A stretch of DNA of 64,000 nt from Campylobacter concisus (GTDB taxonomy: Bacteria; Campylobacterota; Campylobacteria; Campylobacterales; Campylobacteraceae), in contig NZ_PIRM01000005.1 in NCBI RefSeq assembly GCF_003049735.1, positions 48,271 through 112,270 of the forward strand. The letters run 5' to 3'. A program made the position numbers and the translations under genes. Positions 24,101 through 32,889 of the stretch are shown one piece after another (position 1 is the first letter of the stretch; each line of letters opens with the position of its first letter). The notes beneath the pieces were generated by a model. It saw only the letters and a program-made list of their open reading frames with translations. It did no database searches and was not told the DNA's origin.

Positions 24101-25540
24101 TTATCTCTTCTTTTTATATCTTTTTATCGCTTCTACGATGACCTCTTCTAGATCGTCGTTTGGCTCTTTGTTCATATCATCATAGGTGTTTTCAAGGATA
24201 GTTTTTAAGTTTTTCTCAACGTAGCTAGTATCGAAAAATCCTCGTCTAAACTCCTTACTTTTGCTGATCGTTAGCAAAAATGGGATGATCGTTCGCACAC
24301 CCTCAATGGTAAATTCTTCAAGTGCTCTTTCAAGCTTATTTACCGCGAGGTCATAGTCAGTCGCTTTGACGATCAGCTTTGCGATCAATGAGTCATAAAA
24401 TGGCGGTATAGTGTAGTCTTTATAGACGTGACTATCGACACGCACAGATGGTCCAAGAGCTGGATAGTAGCCCTCGATCGTGCCTGGTGCTGGGATGAAA
24501 TTCTCCCAGACATTTTCAGCCGTGATCCTAGCCTCTATCGCGTAGCCTCGTGGCTTTATATCACTTTGCTCGATTTCTAAAATCTCGCCAGCTGCGATCC
24601 TTATCTGCCTAACGACAAGATCATGTCCTGTGATCTCTTCAGTGATGCCGTGCTCCACTTGGATACGGGTGTTCATCTCCATAAAGTAAAAGTTATTGTA
24701 GTCATCTAGCAAAAACTCGATCGTTCCTACGTTTGAGTAGCCCACAGCCTTTGCAGCGGCCACCGCAGTCACACCCATGATCTTTCTTAAATTTTCACTG
24801 ATCGATGGGCATGGTGCGATCTCAATGATCTTTTGGTGGCGCCTTTGGATAGAGCAGTCACGCTCGCAAAGGTGGATGATATTGCCGTAGTTATCACCTA
24901 AAATTTGAAACTCGATGTGGCGAGGATTTACGACAAGCTTCTCCATAAAAACTTCATCGTTGTTAAAGTAGGTCTTTGCTTCTCTGGTGCACGACTCAAA
25001 GGCATCTTGCATATCTTCTTCTTGCCAGACCTCTCTAATGCCACGTCCGCCTCCGCCTCCACTTGCTTTTAAGATGACTGGGTAGCCGATGCGTCTAGCG
25101 TGCTCTTTTATAGCGTCCATGCTCTCGTCATTTAGCTTTTCAGTGCCAGGCACGATTGGTATGCCGTTTCTCTTCATTAGGTATCTTGCGATATTTTTAT
25201 CACCCATTTTTCTGATCACTTCAGCCTTTGGACCGATAAAGATAAGCCCAGCGTCCTCGACCGCCTTTGCAAATTCGTAGTTTTCGCTTAAAAAGCCGTA
25301 TCCTGGGTGTATCGCGTCAGCTCCGCACTCTTTAGCAAGCTTTACGATAGCTTTGGCGTCAAGATAGCCCTTGATCGGATCTTCGCCCACTTGATAGGCC
25401 TCATCAGCTATCCTTACATGCAAGCACTCGCTGTCTGGCGCTGTGTAAATTCCTACGCTTTGTATGTGTAAATCCCTACAAGCTCTGACTATCCTAACTG
25501 CGATCTCACCACGATTTGCGATAAGAATTTTATGTATCAT
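24101..25540 (-). CDS. pycA: Biotin carboxylase subunit of pyruvate (or acetyl-CoA) carboxylase
   Basis: A 479-residue biotin carboxylase: HKILIANRGEIAVRI start, ATP-grasp with KASGGGGGRGI near residue 160, HIEFQILGD, the catalytic ERDCSIQRRHQK and EMNTRIQVEHGITE. It carboxylates biotin on a partner protein with bicarbonate and ATP. It is longer than usual AccC (about 445) and carries a Lys/Glu-rich tail, the pattern of the free-standing PycA subunit of Campylobacter, which works with PycB for anaplerotic oxaloacetate synthesis. That choice over AccC is inferred. It stands alone, with a terminator-like hairpin upstream belonging to the next operon. Confidence 0.85.
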   Translation of the reverse strand: MIHKILIANRGEIAVRIVRACRDLHIQSVGIYTAPDSECLHVRIADEAYQVGEDPIKGYLDAKAIVKLAKECGADAIHPGYGFLSENYEFAKAVEDAGLIFIGPKAEVIRKMGDKNIARYLMKRNGIPIVPGTEKLNDESMDAIKEHARRIGYPVILKASGGGGGRGIREVWQEEDMQDAFESCTREAKTYFNNDEVFMEKLVVNPRHIEFQILGDNYGNIIHLCERDCSIQRRHQKIIEIAPCPSISENLRKIMGVTAVAAAKAVGYSNVGTIEFLLDDYNNFYFMEMNTRIQVEHGITEEITGHDLVVRQIRIAAGEILEIEQSDIKPRGYAIEARITAENVWENFIPAPGTIEGYYPALGPSVRVDSHVYKDYTIPPFYDSLIAKLIVKATDYDLAVNKLERALEEFTIEGVRTIIPFLLTISKSKEFRRGFFDTSYVEKNLKTILENTYDDMNKEPNDDLEEVIVEAIKRYKKKR

Positions 25541-25617
25541 AGGCTATCCTTTTTGAGTTTTGCTTATCATATAACTATTCGTTTTATTTTTAGATAAATT
25601 TATTAAGTCTGGTTTTA

Positions 25618-25654
25618 AAATTTGAGTGCAAAGGCTAAATTTACACTCAAATTT
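25618..25654 (-). terminator. Terminator of the glmM-to-25657 operon
   Basis: An 11-bp perfect stem, AAATTTGAGTG (25618-25628) with CACTCAAATTT (25644-25654), follows the stop of the 182-residue protein on the minus strand and runs into TTTTAAAA. It should end the operon that starts at glmM. Confidence 0.75.
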
Positions 25655-25656
25655 TT

Positions 25657-26205
25657 CTATCTATTGATGATTTGTGGAAAAGGTGTGGCTAGGGCTTTTT
25701 TACTAAAATCTTGCGACTCGATCGTGAAATTTGTAGCAAATCTTTGAATGCCCTCTTTTTTATAAGCGCGCCTTTGGATGGTAAAAAGGACTAAATTTCC
25801 GCCTTGTTTGGTGTAGCGATATATCGAGTGCTCAGCTGTTGGCACACCATTTAGGTTTGAAAATATCGTGATATCAAGATAAATTTCATTTGCCAGCGAG
25901 CCCTTTTTATAAGCCACTTTTAGCCCTTTTGCTTTTAGTTCTTTTAGATCATTTATCTTTTGCTCGACTGCTTGCTCTGGCGTAGCGTCAAATTTAAGCG
26001 TATTTAGCGAGAGCATATAGCTAAAACTATCTAGCTTTTCGCCAGGGAGTAAGTACTCCTGTGTGAATAAATTTGGCACAGGCTTGGCTGAATATGCTAG
26101 TGAATATAGTCTGTTGTCAAATTTTATCTGCACCGGCTCAAAGTACTGAGTAGCCGCGAGCAAGAGCGCTGGCAAAGCGATAAATGCTAAAAATTTCTTC
26201 ATCAA
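25657..26205 (-). CDS. Exported protein of unknown function
   Basis: 182 residues with a signal peptide (KKFLAFIALPALLLAATQ). The mature protein is a beta-rich periplasmic domain (FDNRLYSLAYSAKPVPN, EHSIYRYTKQGGNLVLFTI) without Cys residues or known motif. Last gene of the operon, 6 bases after hemJ. It could be an envelope-associated factor; no function is recognised. Confidence 0.7.
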   Translation of the reverse strand: MMKKFLAFIALPALLLAATQYFEPVQIKFDNRLYSLAYSAKPVPNLFTQEYLLPGEKLDSFSYMLSLNTLKFDATPEQAVEQKINDLKELKAKGLKVAYKKGSLANEIYLDITIFSNLNGVPTAEHSIYRYTKQGGNLVLFTIQRRAYKKEGIQRFATNFTIESQDFSKKALATPFPQIINR

Positions 26206-26211
26206 ATTCCC

Positions 26212-26646
26212 TTAAAATGGATTTACTATCATGACCCAGATGATGATAAGCATCGCGATAGTTGGCACTTCGTTGTAAGCTCTAAAGAAGATGCCACTTT
26301 TGTTACAGCGTTTTTCTTTGAGCTGCTTCATGTAGCGTCCAAGGTCTAGGTGATAGATGGACATTAAGATGACAACTAAAATTTTGACATGGATGTGACC
26401 AGTTTTTATAAGATCAGGCATCGCGATAAGTATCAAAATGCCAGTGACAAATGAGCCAATGAGCGCGACCCAGCCGATGTAGTGATACATCTTGTACTCC
26501 ATCACTTCGACCACTTTTACAAAGTCAGGTTTGTCCATGTTTTCTACGTGATAAACGTAGAGCCTTGGCTGATAAAACAGCACTGCCATCCACGATATGA
26601 AAAACAAATAGTGGAGGTATTTTAAGTAAAGATAATATTCTGCCAT
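26212..26646 (-). CDS. hemJ: Protoporphyrinogen oxidase HemJ
   Basis: A 144-residue inner-membrane protein with four membrane segments. YLKYLHYLFFISWMAVLFYQPRL carries the conserved His and the RL(Y/F) motif of HemJ; further His residues occur in KMYHYIGW and HVKILVV, and R-NE is present in FFRAYNEVPT. HemJ oxidises protoporphyrinogen IX to protoporphyrin IX in bacteria that lack HemG/HemY, feeding electrons to the respiratory chain. Length normal. Ten bases downstream of the TM2 protein gene. Confidence 0.9.
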   Translation of the reverse strand: MAEYYLYLKYLHYLFFISWMAVLFYQPRLYVYHVENMDKPDFVKVVEVMEYKMYHYIGWVALIGSFVTGILILIAMPDLIKTGHIHVKILVVILMSIYHLDLGRYMKQLKEKRCNKSGIFFRAYNEVPTIAMLIIIWVMIVNPF

Positions 26647-26655
26647 AACGTCTCC

Positions 26656-27018
26656 TTATCTAAAAAGTATCTCTTTTCTAGCTTCAAATTCAGCCTTGCT
26701 GATCACACCACTCTCAAAAAGCTCATAAAGTCTTTTTAAGTCGTCCTCTTTATCTTTTAGTTTTAGTCTCTCTTTTAGCTCGTCCTTTTGTAAATTTTTA
26801 TCCACACCACTGCCGACTAAAAATGCGTCGATGATCCACCAGATAAACCAGATAGCTAAAAATATATATCCAACAAGGATGATTTGCAAAGAGTAGCCGA
26901 TAAAAAATAGTCCCATCATCAAAAAGCCAGTGATAAATTTACCAAGGTAAATTCTATGCGCTCCAAGCCAGCCAGTAAGCAGCCAAAGCGCGTATGCGAC
27001 GTAGATATTATTTCCCAC
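26656..27018 (-). CDS. TM2-domain membrane protein with SHOCT-like tail
   Basis: 120 residues. The TM2 domain (AYALWLLTGWLGAHRIYLGKFITG, with the G-x-H-R/x-F/Y-LG pattern) is followed by a second membrane segment with IWFIWWIIDAFLV. The C-terminal 30 residues (LKRLYELFESGVISKAEFEARK) are a SHOCT-like short helical motif common on membrane or signalling proteins. Overlaps lspA by 11 bases, so co-expressed. Function unknown. Confidence 0.8.
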   Translation of the reverse strand: MGNNIYVAYALWLLTGWLGAHRIYLGKFITGFLMMGLFFIGYSLQIILVGYIFLAIWFIWWIIDAFLVGSGVDKNLQKDELKERLKLKDKEDDLKRLYELFESGVISKAEFEARKEILFR

Positions 27019-27460
27019 TCTCTCTCCTTTTTCTAAAACTTTGCCAAAGTATCATCACGACGCAAAGATCGATCATCACATCAGCGAAGTTAAAGACCGC
27101 AAAGTTAAACCACTTATGCCAAAAGACATAATCCACGACGCCGCCATGGATAAATCTATCTGTGATATTTGAGCTGCCAGCTCCTAGCAAAGCTCCAAGC
27201 CAAATGGCATGCGAGCAAAGCAGTTTTTTTTCAACGACTAGATAGACAAAAACGCCTAAAATGAGGGCTATCTGGATAAATTTCAGCCACTCATCTAAAA
27301 AGGCAAACATCGAAAATGCAACGCCCTTATTATATGTAAGAACTAGCGAGAAAAACTCGCCCTCCCACGAAAAACCATCTATAAATATCATTTTTATCGC
27401 TTGATCAACGATAAAAATGACAAAAAACGCGATGAAAAATTTAACTAAGTTTTTACGCAT
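27008..27460 (-). CDS. lspA: Lipoprotein signal peptidase II
   Basis: 150 residues with four membrane segments and the two catalytic Asp motifs, [17 protein letters not shown] (near residue 97) and [12 protein letters not shown] (near 122). It cuts the signal peptide from lipidated prolipoproteins in the inner membrane. Overlaps glmM by 8 bases at its start and the TM2 gene at its end. Confidence 0.97.
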   Translation of the reverse strand: MRKNLVKFFIAFFVIFIVDQAIKMIFIDGFSWEGEFFSLVLTYNKGVAFSMFAFLDEWLKFIQIALILGVFVYLVVEKKLLCSHAIWLGALLGAGSSNITDRFIHGGVVDYVFWHKWFNFAVFNFADVMIDLCVVMILWQSFRKRRESGK

Positions 27461-28793
27461 TTAGGGCTTTTACAAAAAATTTCTCAACTTCATCCATGCG
27501 TTTTTCAACTAAAGTTTGATTTTTACCTTCAAGCAAAAGTCTGATCAAATTTTCAGTGCCAGAGTATCTAAAGAGCGATCTTATGCCCTCTTTTGCAAGG
27601 CTAGCCTCAAGCTCTTTTAGTCCCTCTATCTTATCAAGCGGCTTTTTCTCTGTGATCTTTAAATTTAGCAAAATTTGTGGATATGGCTTTAGCTCGCCAA
27701 AAATCTCGCTAGCTTTTTTACCTTTTTTAAGCATCATAGCAACTACTTGCATCGAAGTAACAAGGCCGTCGCCAGTCTTGGCGTAGTCGTTAAATATCAC
27801 GTGACCGCTTTGCTCACCACCAAAATTTATACCATTTTCTTTCATCATTTCAAGCACGTATTTATCGCCTACGTTTGAGCGAAGTAGTTTGATCTTATGA
27901 GCTTTTAGATAGTCATCAAGTGCGGCATTACTCATCACCGTAGCCACGATGGCTCCACCTTTTAGCGCCTTTTGCTCGTGTAAAAATGCAGCCAACGAGC
28001 CAAGTATCGCATCTCCATGCACAACTTCGCCGTTTTCATCGACAACGACAAGCCTGTCAGCATCGCCGTCAAATGCAAAGCCGATGTCAGCACGAAGCCT
28101 TTTTACCTCGCTTGCTAGATCTTCTGGGTGAAGTGCGCCGCAGTTTTGGTTAATGTTGCTACCATTTGGCTCGTCGTTTATGACGATGACATCAGCTCCA
28201 AGCTCGCTAAATACGGTTGGTGCGACCTTGTAAGCAGCTCCATTTGCCACGTCTAAAACTACTCGTAAATTCTTTAAATTTAACTCTTTTGGGAATGAAT
28301 TTTTGATCTGCACGATATATCTGCCGATAACGTCGTCAATTCTCTTGTTTGCTCCGATCTCCGTCATCGTCTTTTGAGCGTTTGCGATGAGCTCATCGTC
28401 GTAGAAAATTTTCTCTATCTCAGCTTCTATTTTTTCATCAAGCTTGTTACCAAAGCTATCAAAAAATTTGATGCCGTTGTCGTAGTATGGGTTGTGCGAT
28501 GCGCTTATCATGATACCAGCGTCACAGCGCATATTTTCTGTTAAAAATGCGATTGCAGGTGTTGGCATAGGGCCTATTTGAAGGACGTTGTAGCCAACTG
28601 CAGTCAGCCCCGCAACGATGGCAGTTTCTATCATATAACCGCTTTTTCTAGTATCTTTTCCAACCAAAATCACATTTGTCGCTGAAGTTTTTCTAAAATA
28701 GATTCCAGCTGCCATTGCAAGACGCATAGATGTTTGAGCCGAAAGCTTCTCACCAGCCTTACCACGAACTCCATCCGTTCCAAATAGTTTCAT
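27453..28793 (-). CDS. glmM: Phosphoglucosamine mutase
   Basis: 446 residues. [10 protein letters not shown] opens the protein; the phosphoserine loop is [12 protein letters not shown] near residue 98, the Mg loop is DGDADR near 240, the sugar loop is GGEQSGH near 322, and the phosphate loop [10 protein letters not shown] is near 408. It turns glucosamine-6-phosphate into glucosamine-1-phosphate for peptidoglycan and LOS. First gene of the operon glmM-lspA-TM2-hemJ. AAAGGA precedes the ATG. Confidence 0.97.
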   Translation of the reverse strand: MKLFGTDGVRGKAGEKLSAQTSMRLAMAAGIYFRKTSATNVILVGKDTRKSGYMIETAIVAGLTAVGYNVLQIGPMPTPAIAFLTENMRCDAGIMISASHNPYYDNGIKFFDSFGNKLDEKIEAEIEKIFYDDELIANAQKTMTEIGANKRIDDVIGRYIVQIKNSFPKELNLKNLRVVLDVANGAAYKVAPTVFSELGADVIVINDEPNGSNINQNCGALHPEDLASEVKRLRADIGFAFDGDADRLVVVDENGEVVHGDAILGSLAAFLHEQKALKGGAIVATVMSNAALDDYLKAHKIKLLRSNVGDKYVLEMMKENGINFGGEQSGHVIFNDYAKTGDGLVTSMQVVAMMLKKGKKASEIFGELKPYPQILLNLKITEKKPLDKIEGLKELEASLAKEGIRSLFRYSGTENLIRLLLEGKNQTLVEKRMDEVEKFFVKALNA

Positions 28794-28913
28794 AAATTTA
28801 TCCTTTTTATTATAAAATTGTGCTATTTTATCAGAATTTACCTAATTTAAAATCTAAAATTTTACTTTCATTAAGGATGACTTAAATTAAGGTTAAATTT
28901 ATTATATCTTTAA

Positions 28914-28919
28914 TATAAT
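28914..28919 (+). promoter_or_regulatory. -10 box for rpsT-prfA
   Basis: A perfect TATAAT lies 31 bases before the rpsT start, in AT-rich DNA with phased T runs, as in Campylobacter sigma-70 promoters. Confidence 0.6.
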
Positions 28920-28950
28920 CACCGACTAAAATTATTCAAAAAGGTATATT

Positions 28951-29220
28951 ATGGCAAACCATAAATCTGCTGAAAAAAGAGCTAGACAAACTATAAAAAG
29001 AACAGAAAGAAATAGATTTTACCGCACAAGACTTAAAAATATCACAAAAGCAGTGCGTGTAGCCGTAGAAGCTAAAGATCTAAATGCTGCAAATGAAGCT
29101 TTAAAAGTTGCTAACAAAAGCATCCACAGCTTCGTAAGTAGGGGTTTTTTGAAGAAACAAACTGCTGCTCGCCGTGTTAGTCGTCTTGCACAATTAGTAA
29201 ATACTCTAAAAGCTGCTTAA
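28951..29220 (+). CDS. rpsT: 30S ribosomal protein S20
   Basis: 89 residues, very basic, all helical: [20 protein letters not shown] at the front and [17 protein letters not shown] toward the end, the standard S20 layout. It binds 16S rRNA early in small-subunit assembly. A -10 box precedes it and prfA follows after 13 bases. Confidence 0.98.
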   Translation: MANHKSAEKRARQTIKRTERNRFYRTRLKNITKAVRVAVEAKDLNAANEALKVANKSIHSFVSRGFLKKQTAARRVSRLAQLVNTLKAA

Positions 29221-29233
29221 TCTATAAAATTTA

Positions 29234-30301
29234 ATGTTTGCTGATAAACTTTATCCATTTTTGGATCGCTATAATGAAATTTCTACGCTTCTTAGCGATC
29301 CAAATATAGCAAACGATATCGAAAAGATGACAAAACTCTCAAAAGAGCAATCATCTATCGAGCCGGTTGCATCTGCTGCAACAAAATATCTACAAATTTT
29401 AAACGACATTGATGAGAATAAAGCCTTACTAGATGACTCTGAGCTTGGAGAGCTTGCAAAAGACGAGCTTAAAAATTTAGAGATTTCAAGAGAGAAGCTT
29501 GAAGAAGAGATAAAAATTTTACTTCTTCCAAAAGATCCAAACGATGATAAAAATATATTTTTAGAAATTCGTGCAGGTACTGGTGGCGATGAGGCCGCGC
29601 TATTTGTTGGAGATCTTTTTAATGCTTACATTAGATATGCGGAGCTTCGAGGATATAAATTTGAGATCGTTAGCCAAAGCGAAGGCAATACTGGTGGCTT
29701 TAAAGAGATCATCGTGCTTATAAAAGGCAAAGGTGCTTACTCAAGGCTAAAATTTGAAGGTGGCACTCATAGAGTTCAGCGTGTACCAGAGACTGAGAGT
29801 CAGGGTAGGGTGCATACTTCAGCTGTGACTGTGGCTATTATGCCAGAGGTTGAGGATAGTGAGATCGAGATCAATCCAAATGATATAAGAGTTGATGTGA
29901 TGAGAAGCTCAGGTCATGGCGGTCAGTCGGTAAATACAACCGATAGTGCCGTTAGGATCACGCATATACCAACAGGCCTTGTTGTAACAAACCAAGATGG
30001 CAAGAGCCAACACAAAAACAAAGAAGCTGCGATGAAGGTGCTAAAGGCTAGACTTTATGAGCTTCAAGAGCAAGAGAGACTTGCAAAAGAAACTAGTGAG
30101 CGAAAGAGCCAAGTTGGCACTGGGGATCGTTCTGGCAGGATAAGGACATACAACTATCCGCAAAACCGCATAAGCGATCACCGTATAAATTTAACACTTT
30201 ACCGCCTTGATGCGATTATGGCTGCGGGATTATTTGACGAGATCATCGAGCCACTTATTACACATTATCAAGCAGAAGCCATGCTAGAAGCTGGCATTTA
30301 A
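29234..30301 (+). CDS. prfA: Peptide chain release factor 1
   Basis: 355 residues. Stop-codon recognition region [18 protein letters not shown] has the RF1-type P-x-T loop (here PET), and the catalytic GGQ lies in [17 protein letters not shown] near residue 226. It reads UAA and UAG and releases the finished peptide; the modified Gln is in GGQ. rpsT-prfA is a common epsilonproteobacterial pair. Confidence 0.97.
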   Translation: MFADKLYPFLDRYNEISTLLSDPNIANDIEKMTKLSKEQSSIEPVASAATKYLQILNDIDENKALLDDSELGELAKDELKNLEISREKLEEEIKILLLPKDPNDDKNIFLEIRAGTGGDEAALFVGDLFNAYIRYAELRGYKFEIVSQSEGNTGGFKEIIVLIKGKGAYSRLKFEGGTHRVQRVPETESQGRVHTSAVTVAIMPEVEDSEIEINPNDIRVDVMRSSGHGGQSVNTTDSAVRITHIPTGLVVTNQDGKSQHKNKEAAMKVLKARLYELQEQERLAKETSERKSQVGTGDRSGRIRTYNYPQNRISDHRINLTLYRLDAIMAAGLFDEIIEPLITHYQAEAMLEAGI

Positions 30302-30645
30302 ACTTTCAAATTTTTACTTCAAATTTTATAATTTATTTCTTTACCTAAAAATATTACTTTAGCTTAAAATACTTTTAAATTTATCATGCTTTAAAGTCAA
30401 ATTTACAAGAATTTTACAAAAATAGATATTTAGAAGTAGTAGTTAGTAATATTTTTTCTCATTTTTTTCGAAATAATATAAATTAAATTTTTAGATTTTA
30501 TTTCTTAAATAGCGATTTATAGGGCATTTAAAAGTATAAAATTTTTATTTTTGATATTATAATTTTGTATAAATAGTTTTTAAGTTTTGCTTAATAATTC
30601 TACCTTACAATTTCACCATAATTTAATTCAAAACAAGGAGACAAA
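30302..30645 (+). other. AT-rich intergenic region
   Basis: About 340 bases with no gene. It is extremely AT-rich. TTTTGTATAAATAG near 30565 is a candidate -10 region for the TOBE-protein gene, and AAGGAG lies 7 bases before that gene's ATG. No terminator of note after prfA. Confidence 0.4.
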
Positions 30646-31065
30646 ATGTCAATAAGTGCAAGAAATCAACTAAATGTTGAGATCACAGAGGTAAGAACAG
30701 GTGCGGTAAATTCGCTAATATCTGCTAAGCTTGCAGGCGGTGAGGTGCTAAAAGCAACTGTTACGGTTGATAGTGAAAAAGGTCTTGATCTTAAAGTTGG
30801 AAAAAAAGCTATCTTTTTATTCAAAGCTTCAAGCGTTATCGTTTCAAAAGATGATAGCATCAAGCTTAGCGCTACAAACCAAATCAAAGGTGTTGTTAGC
30901 GAGATAAAAGACGGAGCTGTAAATGCTGAAGTTATTATCGATGTAAATGGCAGCAAAATTTCAGCTATCATCACAAGAGAGTCAGTTAGCAGCCTAGCTT
31001 TAAAAGCGGGAGATAAAGTAACTGCTATCATTAAAGCAACTCAAATCATAGTTGGTGTTAAATAA
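30646..31065 (+). CDS. Molybdenum-pterin-binding protein with two TOBE domains
   Basis: 139 residues made of two tandem Mop/TOBE repeats: SARNQLNVEITEVRTGAVNS with the strand KATVTV, and again LSATNQIKGVVSEIKDGAVN with SAIITR. Such proteins bind molybdate or tungstate in the cytoplasm and act as storage or buffer. Campylobacters use Mo or W cofactors for formate dehydrogenase and nitrate or sulphoxide reductases. AAGGAG precedes the ATG. Single gene with a terminator. Confidence 0.9.
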   Translation: MSISARNQLNVEITEVRTGAVNSLISAKLAGGEVLKATVTVDSEKGLDLKVGKKAIFLFKASSVIVSKDDSIKLSATNQIKGVVSEIKDGAVNAEVIIDVNGSKISAIITRESVSSLALKAGDKVTAIIKATQIIVGVK

Positions 31066-31070
31066 TTTAT

Positions 31071-31086
31071 GGAGCAATTTTGCTCC
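31071..31086 (+). terminator. Terminator of the TOBE gene
   Basis: GGAGCAA (31071-31077) pairs with TTGCTCC (31080-31086) five bases after the stop. A short but GC-capped stem with no long T tract. Confidence 0.55.
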
Positions 31087-31479
31087 GCTCTTCTAAACTA
31101 AATTCTATTCTTAAGCTAAAATCTAAAATACTCTAAAAATTATCAGCCAAGTTATAAATTTAAAGAAGTTGTAGTAAATATTTTTAAAGCTATTTACTTA
31201 AAAATTTATAGCTAAAATTTATATTATTTTTTACTTTTATAACCTATCTGTCATTTTACGCAGAGCGTGACATACCAAAGTTCACCATACAATGGGCGGG
31301 TTAAATATCAACACAAAAGCCCAAGTCATAAGCTCTCAAACGGCTATGCCTATACCAAACTATATGCATCTGGCGAGAATATAGGTGGCGTTCATGAGCC
31401 ACAGCCGTCTAGGGTCGTCGTTATAACTGACCGCTTGACATTTAGCATAATCACTGCTAAGACTATCTGCTAAAACTAA
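31087..31479. other. Intergenic region with an eroded coding-like stretch
   Basis: The first 170 bases are AT-rich without features. From about 31260 to 31475 a GC-richer block has an open plus frame (31267-31473) with no ribosome site and an unconvincing protein. Pieces in other frames (for example SSQTAMPIPNYMHLARI) look equally coding-like, so it is probably the remnant of a decayed gene. Nothing can be named. Confidence 0.35.
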
Positions 31480-31707
31480 CTATAAATTTTTAAATCTATA
31501 AACTCCATTTTTCACTCTCTCAAAAATTTTCTTCTCTTCAAGCAGCTTAAAGGTATTTATTACGGTTGGTTTGCTCACATCTAGCTTTTCACAAATTTCT
31601 GAAATTTTTACTACGATAAAGCCATTTTCATCACAGCTTCTAACTAGCAAATTTATAATTTCTACCTTTTTCTAGCCAATTATTGCCTTGTAAATCTCTT
31701 CATTCAT
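31480..31707 (-). pseudogene. RepL-like replication/maintenance protein relic
   Basis: On the minus strand an ATG at 31707 gives MNEEIYKAIIG, then an in-frame TAG, then a continuous VEIINLLVRSCDENGFIVVK, CEKLDVSKPTVINTFKLLEE and RVKNGVYRFKNL to the TAG at 31480. The winged-helix pattern with SKPTV.NTFK.L...K is that of RepL-type plasmid replication proteins. With the early stop and short length it is probably inactive; translation from an internal start is possible. It abuts dgkA, whose stop lies two bases upstream. Confidence 0.55.
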
Positions 31708-31708
31708 G

Positions 31709-32074
31709 CTAGCTCCAAATTTTATATCCTATCGCCACGCACCAAAGCGCGCCACATAGGAAATTTGCGATCATCACAGCCGTACTTCCTGCATCTTTTG
31801 CCGCCTTTGCTAGGGCGTGATAGTCTAGGCTTGCAAGATCAGTTACTCGCTCTAAGCCCGAGTTTAGGCACTCGCAAACTAGCACAAATGCCATGCTAAA
31901 GATCAAAAATAGATTAAATATAAGGTCAAAATTCCAGAAAAATAGCGATAGTGTCGCTAATAAAAATATACAAATTTCTATCCTAAAACTCTTTTCGTTT
32001 TTGAAAATTTCAGCCAAACCCTCTCTTGCGTAGCCAAAATTTTTAAAAAATTTATACTCTGGCTGGTTTCTCAT
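31709..32074 (-). CDS. dgkA: Diacylglycerol kinase
   Basis: 121 residues from the ATG at 32074, chosen because AAAGGA lies just before it; a longer frame starts nine codons upstream. Three membrane segments, and the signature ECLNSGLERVTDLASLDYHALAKAAKDAGSTAV contains the catalytic Glu and metal ligands (E-x-N-S/T-A/G-I/L-E; A-KD-GSAAV type). It recycles diacylglycerol to phosphatidic acid in the inner membrane. Divergent from xth. Confidence 0.93.
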   Translation of the reverse strand: MRNQPEYKFFKNFGYAREGLAEIFKNEKSFRIEICIFLLATLSLFFWNFDLIFNLFLIFSMAFVLVCECLNSGLERVTDLASLDYHALAKAAKDAGSTAVMIANFLCGALWCVAIGYKIWS

Positions 32075-32127
32075 AATTTTCCTTTTTGTGATTTTTGGCA
32101 TAATTATAATTAAAAAAAGGAAGAAAT

Positions 32128-32886
32128 TTGAAACTTATTAGCTGGAATGTAAATGGCCTTAGAGCGCTTGTAACAAAAGATGGTTTTGCATGGCTTACAG
32201 AGCAAAAGCCTGATTTCTTGGCACTTCAAGAGATTAAAGTCAAAGAAAGTGATGTGCCAAAAGAAATTTATAACCTTGGTTTTAAAGATATAAGTGTAAA
32301 TTCAGGCGAGAGGGCCGGATACTCTGGCGTGATGAGTCTAGCAAAATTTGACATTTCTACACAAAAGGCAGTTTTTTTCGACGATACGGAGGGGCGAGTT
32401 TTGGAGCATAGATTTGATGATATCGTGCTTTTTAACATCTATTTTCCAAACGGCCAAAAGGATGACGAGCGCCTAGCCTATAAAATGGATTTTTATGAGA
32501 AATTTCTAGCTTACTGCAAAGAACTTGTAAAAAGCGGTAAAGAGGTGATATTTTGTGGCGATGTAAATACTGCTCACCGTGAGATCGACCTTAAAAATCC
32601 AAAGGCAAACTCTAAAACTTCAGGCTTTTTGCCTATCGAGCGAGCATGGATAGATGAGGTGCTAAAAAGTGGTTTTATAGATACTTTTAGAGCCATAAAT
32701 GGCGATGTAGTGGACGCTTACTCGTGGTGGAGCTACCGCTTTAATGCAAGGGCAAAAAACGTCGGATGGAGAATTGATTATTTCTTTATTTCACAAGGAT
32801 TAAAAGATAGGCTAAAAGACGCATTTATCTTACCAGAGATCATAGGCAGCGACCACTGCCCAGTTGGGATAGATATAGAAATTTAG
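32128..32886 (+). CDS. xth: Exodeoxyribonuclease III
   Basis: 252 residues of the ExoIII/AP-endonuclease family: KLISWNVNGLRA (Asn ligand), LALQEIKV (Glu ligand), GYSGVM, FCGDVNTAHREIDL (Asp and Asn) and SDHCPVGI with the catalytic Asp-His pair. It nicks DNA at abasic sites. It starts at TTG (32128) behind AAAAAAGGAAG. Its partner repair gene nfo is also in this window. Confidence 0.95.
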   Translation: MKLISWNVNGLRALVTKDGFAWLTEQKPDFLALQEIKVKESDVPKEIYNLGFKDISVNSGERAGYSGVMSLAKFDISTQKAVFFDDTEGRVLEHRFDDIVLFNIYFPNGQKDDERLAYKMDFYEKFLAYCKELVKSGKEVIFCGDVNTAHREIDLKNPKANSKTSGFLPIERAWIDEVLKSGFIDTFRAINGDVVDAYSWWSYRFNARAKNVGWRIDYFFISQGLKDRLKDAFILPEIIGSDHCPVGIDIEI

Positions 32887-32889
32887 CCA

